This document shows positions 36,976 to 45,559 of a stretch of 64,000 nucleotides of DNA, one piece after another (the first letter of the stretch is position 1; each line of letters opens with the position of its first letter). Location of the stretch: contig JADJOF010000001.1 of the NCBI GenBank assembly GCA_016713885.1, positions 881,288-945,287 of the forward strand. The letters run 5' to 3'. Below the pieces are notes generated by a model. It saw only the letters and a program-made list of their open reading frames with translations. It had not been told where the DNA came from and searched no databases. Source of the DNA: Bdellovibrionales bacterium. Lineage in GTDB: Bacteria; Bdellovibrionota; Bdellovibrionia; Bdellovibrionales; JAMPXM01. Both the position numbers and the translations under genes were made by a program.

Positions 36976-38940
36976 TCAAAGACGACCAAACGGCAAGCCA
37001 ATGGTCGGGGTTGTTGATGCTCCATTTTTCGCAGAGGGGAAAGCCATTTTCTTGAAGACTCCTTTGACGCAGTCGAGGAGCTTTTCGCCATTTCGTAGAT
37101 TGGACTCTTTCACCGACACTGAAGTCACTGAGCCTTGAGCGGAGATTTCCCACTCAAACTCTGCTCGCCCTGCGAGATTAGCATCATCCATTAGGCTGCG
37201 TTCGTAACATTGCTGAATTTGTCCTTGATGCTTCTGAACAATCTTCATCACTTGTTCGCGAGTTAGGCCTTCGGTCTTTGTCGACTCTGAATAGGTCGCG
37301 CCACCGATGACTGACCCCATAACAGTGCGCTTTCCTGTTTTCCCACTATAGCCGGTGGTACCATATCCGGTTCCGCCTTTTGAGACGTTAAGAGCGAGAC
37401 CTCCGACCGCGCCGTTGGGATCGCCGCCTTCAATCGGAAGTTGGTTGAGCAGATTTGTTGTCGAAACTTCACCGCTTCCCGAGCCACCGCCTTCAGCACT
37501 GCTGATGGAGCGACGAACAACGATGGTGTTGGGCGGGTCATTTCTATTGGTCGGCGCTGTTGAGAGAAGAGAGAGCTTTCAATGCGCCCACACTAGTCGC
37601 CTGGAATGGCCGTGGAGTTGGGGCGGGAGGCGCGCTCGCCTTAGGTCCAGGGGGCGCAGGATTGGACTTCGCGACTTTGTCGGGCTTTTCAATTCGCACA
37701 GGTCGATCTATTTTTGGGGCAGCGCTCTGCTCTTCGCGAGCCATTGGCTTAGGCTGAGGTTTCTTTTCGAGAACCACTTTCTTCTTTGGAGGAGGTGCCG
37801 GTGTCGGCCTTGTCGCGACAACAGGTTTAGGTGTTGGTGTCGCCGACGGCGCGGGTACTGGAGTTGGAGCAGGGGTTGCTTTTGCAATCATCACGGGAGT
37901 TGGAGCGACTTGAATGATACGTGCGATACGCTCGGGTTGGACGATGTTCTCCTCAACCGGAGGACGGCTAAGGGTGACCGATGCAATGGCAACGACGCCG
38001 TGGATAGCACCTGAAAGGACGAGCGGATCGACGAGCTCGTCTTCGATCATTGGCAAAATACCGGTTCGCATTTGTTTTGATTGCGGAACAAAGCGCGCCA
38101 TGATGCGAATGCCGTCCGATGACTCCCAGCAGGCCGGATTGTTAGGGAGAAGCATTGACTCAGAGCCTGGCCGATCGACAAAGCCCGTTCCAGTTGGACA
38201 TCTGATTTCAGCACGATCTTTTCCGACGCGACCGAGACGGAGGAAGATACCATTGATCTCAATGATCATATCTTCGCCGGCGCAGAATTCATCGACGGAG
38301 AGTACGACCTCGTACAATGTGACAGTGACTTGAACCGCTTTGAACTTTGCTTTCTCGATCGCGGGGTGAACATCGGCTAGGAGGGCTACGCCATCGAGAT
38401 CGAGCATTGGGCGATGAGCGGGAGTCGACGTCGAAGCGGGGGGAATTGGCCGGCTGGCTGGCTCGATCGGTTCGCTGCGCTCATTGTGGAGTCGTTTGCC
38501 TTCGGGCTGCCTTCGCTGTGGGCGGACATCGGGCCCAACCAGAGTCTCATCACTTGATGAGACAACACCTGTAACTGACTTGGTGACATCATCGGAGCCG
38601 ATGGCAACGGGTGAGGCAGCTTAACTTGGAAGCGAATGGTAACAGGCTTGACATCGAACTCGCCGCCTGTTTCGAATGTCGCGCTCGCCACTTGTTGGCC
38701 ATTTACCTTCATTCCGTTCATACTTTTGAGGTCGACTAGCGTCCACTTTTTATTCTCGAATCGGAGTTCACAGTGAAAGCGCGAGACGCTATCGAACGGA
38801 AGGACGATGTCATTGTCCAAAACACGCCCGATCTGAATAGGCGAGTGCTGAAATGTTTGATTCATGAGCGGACGCCCGTCGCGAATGATCGTGATTTCGA
38901 TAGGGCTATCAAGAAATGCGGTATCCTGAGCCTGTTTCAT
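36976..38940 (-). pseudogene. GltG-like protein: FHA domain, Pro-rich spacer, AgmX-type tail; frame interrupted twice
   Basis: Three frames make one protein of about 655 residues. The N-terminal FHA domain (about residues 12-105) has the phosphopeptide-loop motifs IGRVLDNDIVLPFDSVSRFHCEL and SMNGMKVNGQ. A hydrophobic VDPLVLSGAIHGVVAIASVTL span follows, then a Pro/Lys-rich periplasm-spanning stretch like that of TonB. The C-terminal domain (about 550-655) has QIQQCYERSL and LLDCVKGVFKKMAFP, the two-Cys AgmX/PglI tail. Lesions: C run near 38617 one short, and one extra A near 37560 where ALSSLNSADQ stops. The start overlaps the CglF-like stop (ATGA), and the TolQ-like gene follows. GltG links the cytoplasmic side of the gliding complex to the outer membrane. 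Confidence 0.72.
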
Positions 38941-39263
38941 GGCGACGGAACCTCACTCGCTGCATTAGCGGGTTCTTCCGCCGGCATTCGGAGTTCTTGC
39001 TCCTCAATGATCTCAGGACGAAAATTTTTTCGATAGTGAACACGGTCTTGCATTCGAGTTGCCTCGCGGGAAGTCATTCGCATGCGATTGTCGTTGAGAA
39101 GTTCGCCTTTGACAGTGAGGTCCTCAAGATCGACTCGATTTTGCGCCGTTGCGGCGGGCGCGACAAAGCCGGCGATGAGCACTGCAACTGCAGTACGGCA
39201 AACAGAGGCAATCACAAATGCTGTGAGTCTCACTTTGAGACAATAGAAAATCAGCCTACCCAT
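38937..39263 (-). CDS. small exported protein, CglF-like
   Basis: A 108-residue protein with a signal-anchor-like N-terminus and signal cleavage near ATA (residue 38-40). The mature part contains VDLEDLTVKGELL and VHYRKNFRPEIIEEQEL, which match the pattern I know from the small gliding protein CglF (xFEDVTVDGEL...RxxFRPEL). It overlaps the following GltG-like gene (ATGA), in the operon leading to the TolQ/TolR motor. An in-frame-looking ATG 14 bases upstream with a good AGGAGGAG site is out of frame by one base across an A5 run (39265-39276 area), so the true start may be there with one more A. Confidence 0.65.
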   Translation of the reverse strand: MGRLIFYCLKVRLTAFVIASVCRTAVAVLIAGFVAPAATAQNRVDLEDLTVKGELLNDNRMRMTSREATRMQDRVHYRKNFRPEIIEEQELRMPAEEPANAASEVPSP

Positions 39264-39426
39264 CGTATTTTTCCCATACTCTCCTCCTGTTACATCGGAT
39301 GAGAACCGATAGTTCATGAGATAGCGAGCTTGGGCCCAGTCCAAAGACCGTCTATTTTTTGTACGAGTGTAAAGCGGGTTTCGGCCATCACATGTATAAA
39401 CGGGCGCCAGTTGGCGTGAGTATTGA

Positions 39427-41178
39427 TTGAAAAAGGCTGGGTGGCGGATTTTTGAAGGGGATGCTTTGGGTCGAATAGTGAATGGTTGGGCAAGGCTTGG
39501 ATTGGGAAAATGGCTATCGCGTCGCCCGGCGCGACTGGCGTTGAGCTTTTCTATTGCCGGACTCGTCATCCTGATTGGCTATCAGAATTGTGATAATACC
39601 CGTTTGGCATTGGTGAAGCAGGCCTCGATCGAGAACATTAAGACAAATGGTGAAATTTGTGCTGGGACTCCGTCGACTTATGAAAACTACACGAAAGTGA
39701 TGTTTGTCGTCGACAAGTCGGGATCGAACTCCACCACCGATACCAACAGCTATCGCGTTAACACAATCAGCAATTTCTATCAAAAGCACCAAGGTAACGC
39801 ATTTGTGCAATGGGGTCTGGTGGTTTTCAATGGCAATACTTCTGAGGCCTACATCAACAACGGAAGTTCTCAGCAGCCGACTTTTTCGAGCGACGTTGGT
39901 ACTGTCAATGCGGCGATCGCAAAAATCGGAACTGCGGCAGACACTGGAGCGACGCCTTACAAATCTGCAACTGCGATGGCGCGTTCAGGTATCAACTATG
40001 ATCTCACGCTGAACCCGGGGCAGGCTTCGAGCTATGTTGTTGTTTTTCTTTCTGACGGTCAGCCGACAGACTACGGTGCGCCGGCCGACGAAACGGCGAT
40101 TATGTCGGATGTTGATAGCTTGGTAAAAATGGGCCGCGTGACGCTTTCGACGGTCTACTATGGTCCCGCGGATGCGATTGCATCTGGTCGTCTTTCAAAA
40201 ATGGCTCAAGCCTGAGCAGGGAAATTTCTTGATACCAATGTTGATGGTCGAATTCCGATTGATTATTTGATCGGATTTGCGACCTCAGAACCTTGGATGA
40301 TAAAGAACTTTTACGTGACGAATCTCAATGCCGCACCCTGTGATGACGGTTCGATCGATGCCGACTCTGATGCGGATGGTCTCTGTGATAAAGATGAATT
40401 GCGTTACAATTCAGAATACAAAGAGGATCCGACGAAGTCACAGCGCATGGCGGGTCTGCAGTTTGACCCCTACAATCGCAACAGTTTCTCTGCGACCTTG
40501 AGCGATGCGTTTTACTACAAGTACATCGTCTATGGCGAGGCTCTACCATTGGGCTGCACGGACACTGCTGATAGCGACTCAGACCTACTCAATAATTGTG
40601 AAGAACAGTTTTTAAAATCCACAACGCCGACCGGTGCAACTCAAAAGTGGACCGAAGCGATGGGCCAGGACGCCGATCCATTTAACTTTGACTCCGATGG
40701 CGACGGATTCACAGACTTCTTCGAGTTTATGATGACGCGTAATAAGTCGTCGGCTGTTGATTTCAACAATCTGGCGCAGCAGTACCTTGGTATTCGCCTT
40801 GATACGATTTTGATTGAGCATCGCAACTGGCGAAATCCGACAAACGCGATTCCATATGATGGTAAGCTGCGCTTTGCAAGGGTGAATGCCGAAGGGCAGA
40901 TCTGCTACAGCTATCAACAGACAGTTTTGCCGCTCTATCGGACGGGTGCGGTCTCGACGGTAAAAGCCAGCGGTAATTCGAATCTTGCACACGCGGCCAA
41001 TGAGAACGTGATTTTGATTTCATTTATCCAATCGCCGGAGAAGGATCCGAATGGACCCGGCGAACTTCGCTTTCACTTTCAGAAGGTTTCTGCATCAGTT
41101 AATCAGGTCAATCTCAATTTGCGTGTTGATCAGTACCAGTCTTACAAAGTGTCGACCGACGCTCGGGTTGAGCCATAG
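39427..41178 (+). pseudogene. VWA-domain surface protein with calcium repeats, CglB-like; in-frame TGA
   Basis: A single frame of about 583 codons broken only by a TGA at 40213-40215 (KMAQA*AGKFLDTN). The N-terminal hydrophobic segment ends at GYQNC, a non-standard lipobox, so it may be a lipoprotein. A VWA domain (about residues 85-300) has the MIDAS motif FVVDKSGSNS and the LSDGQPTDYG strand. Then come three thrombospondin-type-3-like calcium loops (DADSDADGLCDKDEL, DSDSDLLNNCEE, DSDGDGFTDFFEF) and a beta-rich C-terminal domain. In M. xanthus the VWA adhesin CglB links the gliding machine to the surface; the position next to Glt/Agl genes and the VWA fold fit that role. Start uncertain (TTG 39427, or TTG 39466 with GAAGGGG upstream). 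Confidence 0.68.
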
Positions 41179-41191
41179 AACTTAAATGAGC

Positions 41192-41599
41192 TCATTTCTT
41201 TTCAATACTGAAAGCGACCTTCTTAATTCCAGCCGACTTGATGACATCAATGATGGCGGTCAGTGATTCAAGTGTCACGGCCTTGTCAGCCTGCAGAATC
41301 GCTGCCGTGTCAGGCTTTTCGCCGGCCGTCTTGGTCGCAATGAGAGCCAGTTGCTCGGTTGTTGAAGCTTCGCCGTTAACCATCAGCTGACCGTTGGCGC
41401 TAAGGGCAACATTAAGTGGAGCGGCGGGAGCCTCATCTCCGGATGATGACTTTGGCAAATTGATATCAATGACTGGCTTAAGGACCAAAGGCGCCGTGAC
41501 CATAAAGATAATCAAAACGACGAGAATAACGTCGACCAGCGGAACGACATTGATTGCTGCTATCGGTTCATCGTCATTCTGGTTCGAGGCGCCAGCCAT
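41192..41599 (-). CDS. ExbD/TolR-family protein, separate pair
   Basis: A 135-residue ExbD. A short cytoplasmic N-terminus is followed by a transmembrane helix with the essential Asp (AINVVPLVDVILVVLIIFMV) and a periplasmic domain (SANGQLMVNG, ILQADKAVTLESL). It pairs with the ExbB-like protein directly upstream (TAAATG-type junction). It is smaller and closer to canonical ExbD than the two TolR-like proteins at 35-36 kb, so the two motors are distinct. It meets the VWA gene tail to tail. Confidence 0.88.
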   Translation of the reverse strand: MAGASNQNDDEPIAAINVVPLVDVILVVLIIFMVTAPLVLKPVIDINLPKSSSGDEAPAAPLNVALSANGQLMVNGEASTTEQLALIATKTAGEKPDTAAILQADKAVTLESLTAIIDVIKSAGIKKVAFSIEKK

Positions 41600-42244
41600 T
41601 TACGCTTGTCCTTTTTTGTTCTTCAGCGATTCAGCGTATGCAATGCAGAGTTCGCGAACCGAGTCGATACTTTGCATAGCCATTTTGACTTGTTTTTGAA
41701 AAGCGTTGTAGGCAATGACGGCGGGGATAGCGACTAGAAGACCGATTGCGGTTGCGACAAGCGCTTCGGCAATGCCGGCCATGACGGCTTCATTGCCTGA
41801 CGAAGCATTGGCGGAGAGATCTTTAAAGGCTTTCATGATTCCAAGCACGGTTCCCAAGAGACCGATGAAGGGTGCGTTCGAACCGACTGTTGCGAGAAAA
41901 TTCAAAGACCGCTTGAGCTGGGGTCGTTCAAGCAACGCATAGGATTGAAAAATTTCGCTGAGTCCAAGTGTGCCGCATTCCTTCGCATGGCGAAGACCGT
42001 AGGCGAGAGCTCGGCCTTCGAGGGATTCTTTGTCGCGAGCCATGTCCTCGAGATCGGCGAGATTGTAACTCTGTAGCGCTTCTTTCATGCGTGTTCTGTT
42101 GCGGTTTGACTTCACCATCACTGAACGCAAGGTCATCCAGCGTTCAAGAATGAGTCCAATACTGATGACGCTAAGTGCGATCAGCAACCAGAGGATAATT
42201 TCTGCGCCACCCTGAGCAATGTGAAATAGACGTTCTGTAAGCAT
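41600..42244 (-). CDS. ExbB/TolQ-family protein, separate pair
   Basis: A 214-residue ExbB/TolQ with three membrane helices. The conserved region NFLATVGSNAPFIGLLGTVLGIMKAF and the last helix ALVATAIGLLVAIPAVIAYN include the Thr and Gly residues of the ion path. It forms an operon with the ExbD gene immediately downstream. It is likely to energise a TonB- or Pal-like envelope link; which one cannot be told from sequence. The TonB-like protein at 8.9-9.9 kb is one candidate partner. Confidence 0.9.
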   Translation of the reverse strand: MLTERLFHIAQGGAEIILWLLIALSVISIGLILERWMTLRSVMVKSNRNRTRMKEALQSYNLADLEDMARDKESLEGRALAYGLRHAKECGTLGLSEIFQSYALLERPQLKRSLNFLATVGSNAPFIGLLGTVLGIMKAFKDLSANASSGNEAVMAGIAEALVATAIGLLVAIPAVIAYNAFQKQVKMAMQSIDSVRELCIAYAESLKNKKGQA

Positions 42245-42295
42245 AGGGTAAATTATTTCTAGGGGCTGTGACAGTGGTCAAGGTAACATTGGGCC

Positions 42296-44110
42296 ATGAG
42301 GGCTGGGAGAGCAAAATTCTGGTGTAAAGCACTGCCGCTTCTCCTGAGCGTCGGCGGTGGGTTCCTTTTGTCTGGGTGCACCAAGGTCGATAACCGCAGC
42401 TCGGTCTTGGTGATCGTCATCGATCGGCTCGGCGTTGATTCTGTGACCTGTTCGAGCGAGGCGCCAGGCTTTCTTAAGCTCTGTGATGAGAGTCTTCGTT
42501 TCACACACGGCTATACGACGTCGACCTTGTCAGCACCGGCGATGGGGTCGATCCTGACAGGACAGTACCCCTATGAGACCGGTCTTCACCACAACGGTGG
42601 CGGTGAACTTGGCGTCATGTCGTCAAGCGTAGAATCCGTCGCCGAGTTGGCGCTACACGCGGGGTTCCGAACCGCTTTTTTTGCCGGTTCGGCGCCGCTT
42701 CTGCGTCGAACCGGGCTGCATCAGGGGTTCGAAATCTTTGATGACTCGATCACGACTGATAGTGTGCGGCTCCATCGGCCGGCACATGAGGTTGTCGATC
42801 TCTTTTTGCAGTGGCAGGCGCAGGTTCAAAAAACGAATGCATCTACTCCATTTTTTGCGGTTCTTCATTTTGGAGATCTTCAGTTTCCGTGGGCTCCGAC
42901 TCTGGATGAGTCGGGTCGACCTAGAGAAAATACAGTGAAGGCACAGATCGACGAAATCGATTCGAGTTTGATGAAACTTTGGTCGGCCCTTGAGCAGCGA
43001 AAACAATGGGATCGCACGACGATTACACTCGCTGGTCTACAAGGAGACTCGTTCGATAGACGAGAGGATGAAATTCCAGCGCTGGATCTTCATTCGCAGA
43101 TGAGTCACGTTGCGTTGATGGTCAAAGAAGGCCGCAAGGCACAGTATCAGTGGACACCAAAATCTTGGACGTTTGATGCCAACGTTAGCCTTGCGGACCT
43201 CGGCGCTACGCTCGTGTATTGGGTGACGGGCCGCGATCGCTCGAGTGAGAGCGTTAGAAGCTTCCATGCTCTATTGAAGGGGCCTGGTGAAGAGTCTGAA
43301 CTTTGGCGAAAGGACGAGCGATTTTTGCCGACGGAGTCGGCGTGGGCCAAGTGGGTTCTTGCTGATACCTATCCAATTCGCTCGTCGCTGCGTAAAGGAC
43401 CTTATCTCTTTATCAATGACGAGCGGCCGATGATCTACAACACACTGACCGATGCCTATGAGATGGCGCCGTTGCCATCGCGGAGCGAAAAGACACAGGC
43501 GTTGCAGCGTGAGTTTCAGGCTCACGCAAACGAGCTCGGGTTTCGGCCCTTTCCGAATGTGCCGGCTTATGAGGTACGCAAAGAGCTTTGGGCGAGGGAG
43601 CTCTTTTCAAAACGTCTGGGCGCTAGAGTGGTGACCCAAACATCCTTGAAAGAGAGATTGTTGGACGATGAGCGGGCGGGAACAGATCCGCATTTGAGTT
43701 TCTGGCTTTTTCTTGAATCGTGGTCCGCGGGTGGTGCCGTGGCTCCTCGAACTCCATGTGTTGACGTTCTATTTTCAGCGATAGAAGTGGAATCATCGAT
43801 TGCACTCGATTCATCAATAGCAAAGCGATGCGCGTTTCGAGGGGCCCGCGAAATTGCGAAATGGTTTCGACTGCGGCACAGTTCGGATGCCGAGAAAGAT
43901 CGGGTTTTTGAATCGATCGTTCGAGTTGATCGTCAACGACTGTCTGCGGTTCGAGTTGCCGAGACCAATCTTGCGTTAGGTCGAATTTGGGAGTCGGGAC
44001 CGACAAGATTGACACAGCTAGAGGGAGTCGAAACGCTTCTCGCTCAACCTGAAGCACAGCGCCTGCAGCAGCAGATTATGCGACGCTCTCGGAGCTCAAC
44101 AGAGCCTTGA
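42296..44110 (+). CDS. sulfatase-fold lipoprotein, active site degenerate
   Basis: A 604-residue lipoprotein. Signal sequence and lipobox LLSGC (Cys28) are clear. The domain is of the alkaline-phosphatase/sulfatase superfamily: VLVIVIDRLGVDSV at the start and LSAPAMGSILTGQYPYETG in the position of the sulfatase motif (C/S)xPxR. The catalytic Cys/Ser-x-Pro-x-Arg reads S-A-P-A-M, with no Arg, and the metal ligand block is weak. It may therefore be an inactive binding or structural protein, or a phosphoryl-transfer relative. The C-terminal 180 residues are helical without a known domain. It lies opposite the ExbB gene and its last 35 bases overlap the end of the radical SAM gene. Confidence 0.6.
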   Translation: MRAGRAKFWCKALPLLLSVGGGFLLSGCTKVDNRSSVLVIVIDRLGVDSVTCSSEAPGFLKLCDESLRFTHGYTTSTLSAPAMGSILTGQYPYETGLHHNGGGELGVMSSSVESVAELALHAGFRTAFFAGSAPLLRRTGLHQGFEIFDDSITTDSVRLHRPAHEVVDLFLQWQAQVQKTNASTPFFAVLHFGDLQFPWAPTLDESGRPRENTVKAQIDEIDSSLMKLWSALEQRKQWDRTTITLAGLQGDSFDRREDEIPALDLHSQMSHVALMVKEGRKAQYQWTPKSWTFDANVSLADLGATLVYWVTGRDRSSESVRSFHALLKGPGEESELWRKDERFLPTESAWAKWVLADTYPIRSSLRKGPYLFINDERPMIYNTLTDAYEMAPLPSRSEKTQALQREFQAHANELGFRPFPNVPAYEVRKELWARELFSKRLGARVVTQTSLKERLLDDERAGTDPHLSFWLFLESWSAGGAVAPRTPCVDVLFSAIEVESSIALDSSIAKRCAFRGAREIAKWFRLRHSSDAEKDRVFESIVRVDRQRLSAVRVAETNLALGRIWESGPTRLTQLEGVETLLAQPEAQRLQQQIMRRSRSSTEP

Positions 44111-44829
44111 ATTTGGCTCTGCGCTCTAAAAGATGGGCGACTCGAAGAACCTCGTCACGATCAGTCGTCTGTCCCTCAATGTCCACTGAGTGAAGGTAAA
44201 CATTTTTAGGCGCGATAAGTCCGACGACTTCGAGCCAGTCATCCAGGTGTTTTGAGTTCAAGGCATCGGGAATGGAAGAGACTGCCGCTTGAACGATGCA
44301 ATCTTTAAGCTGTTTTGCGCCGCGAATGACTTTCTAAAGTTTTGTTCGAGACAGAGGCTTATTGAACGAGCGGAATGAGTCCTCGGTGGCGACGTCGAGC
44401 TTAACGATCCGTTCGTCGGCGAGGTTCAAGGCCCTCACTATTTCGCGGTCATCGAGGCTATCGCCGTTGGTCATGACTAAGATCTTCAGTGTCGGCATGA
44501 GTTCGTTTCGTGTGGCGACGAGACCTTTCATAATGTTCTCGAAATCGGGATGTAGGGTGGGCTCGCCGTTGCCTGAAATCAAAAGACCAAAGAGCATGAT
44601 CTGTTGTTTCGGCGAGTTGCCGTCGGCTTGAGAGTTCGTGAGCCACGCTCGTCACAATATGGTCAGTACCCGGAAAATCGACACTCTCCTTAATTTTCCC
44701 AAGGCGCTTGGCTGTTGGTCCTAAATTGCAATAGACGCAATCGAACGAGCAGACCTTCTGTTCGCCAAGGATATTGACCTCGAGAACGTTTCCGAGGCCT
44801 AAGATAGAACCGGGAGTCAGCAGTTTCAC
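44076..44829 (-). pseudogene. radical SAM protein (COG0731-like), frame interrupted twice
   Basis: About 250 residues once repaired. The radical SAM cluster motif C-x3-C-x2-C appears as CSFDCVYCN near residue 27, preceded by PGSILGLGNVLEVNI. SGNGEPTLHPDFENI, the SAM-binding GGEP-like strand, follows, then VKLDVATEDSFRSFNKPLS. This is the pattern of the Fe-S oxidoreductases of COG0731. Lesions: one frameshift between 44635 and 44665 and an in-frame TAG at 44334-44336 (RTKL*KVIRG). The GTG start overlaps the stop of the PP2C-like gene (GTGA). It is the last gene of the tadC/FHA operon and its end overlaps the sulfatase-like gene. Substrate unknown. Confidence 0.68.
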
Positions 44830-45559
44830 GCGGCCTCATCGATGGGTGATTGATCAGACCGTTCGGCTGAGATTTCGAGACTCCCCAACCAAAAAGCACG
44901 TTGGGGCGCCGATGTTGCGACGTCGCGAATCATTTTATCCAACTGCAAATCATCTGGCGTCCAGGTGTATACGACTGACGGCGGCTGCGAGTGTGCGAGT
45001 AGAATGAGGCGGTCTTTTGCTCGTGTCCGAAAGCTATTGACCGAGACGTTCACATTGCTGTCGAGTCCCAACAGCTGTCCAGGGAGCGGAGTCAATGGAC
45101 GCCCGTTTTTTTGCTCCGAGCAATCGAGAGAGAGATCAGTTTTTGATTCAAGGGAAAGCAAAGTTTGGTTTTTCCGAGCAAGGAGGACGTTGGGACCGCC
45201 AACTTGCACCCAGCAAAGCTCATTGCCCGATAGGGTGAGCGCAAGGAGTTCGACACCGACGTGGTACTCTTCGCGGTTGTCTTCTCGATAAAGCATGTCA
45301 TTTGCGAGAAGGGCGGCAATGCGCAGATTGTTTGCTGAGTCGGATAAGCATGAAAGTTTTGGAAGCGGTGATGTTGCCTCCTTGTCCTGAGCGGCGAATG
45401 CTAAAACTCCAAGACACGGTCGATCACCTTTCGAGCTCCCGACCTGGGGCCCCAGGGAATAGCGATGATGAGCGTTTTCAGCGACGCTTCGAAGTGAACT
45501 TCGGGCGTCGGGCGCGGTTGCTTACCAGAATAAGGTCGGTGCTGAAAGTCGAACTTCAT
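44826..45559 (-). pseudogene. PP2C-like protein without visible metal ligands, frame interrupted once
   Basis: About 244 residues from the ATG at 45559, whose ATGA overlaps the stop of the FHA-TPR gene. The frame stops at VLEF; adding one T to the T run at 45400-45403 joins it to LAFAAQDKEATSPL and the rest. Strands with NLRIAALLANDMLYRED, HVGVELLALTLSGNELCWVQVGGPNVLLAR and DRLILLAHSQPP follow the order of a PP2C phosphatase (cf. GDSRxYL and SDGL). But the metal-binding aspartates are replaced: QVGGPNV for VGDSR and AHSQPP for SDGL. It is likely an inactive, phosphatase-fold regulator of the FHA operon. The match is by pattern only. Confidence 0.5.

Noticed and set aside
36300..38940. Tol-Pal cell-envelope system
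   Set aside because: There is no TolB or Pal, and there are two TolR genes with an FHA/AgmX-tail protein, which fits an Agl-type motor better.
39427..40215. VWA protein as part of a MoxR/CoxE or toxin system
   Set aside because: No MoxR AAA+ ATPase or other system gene lies nearby; the export signal and calcium repeats favour a surface role.
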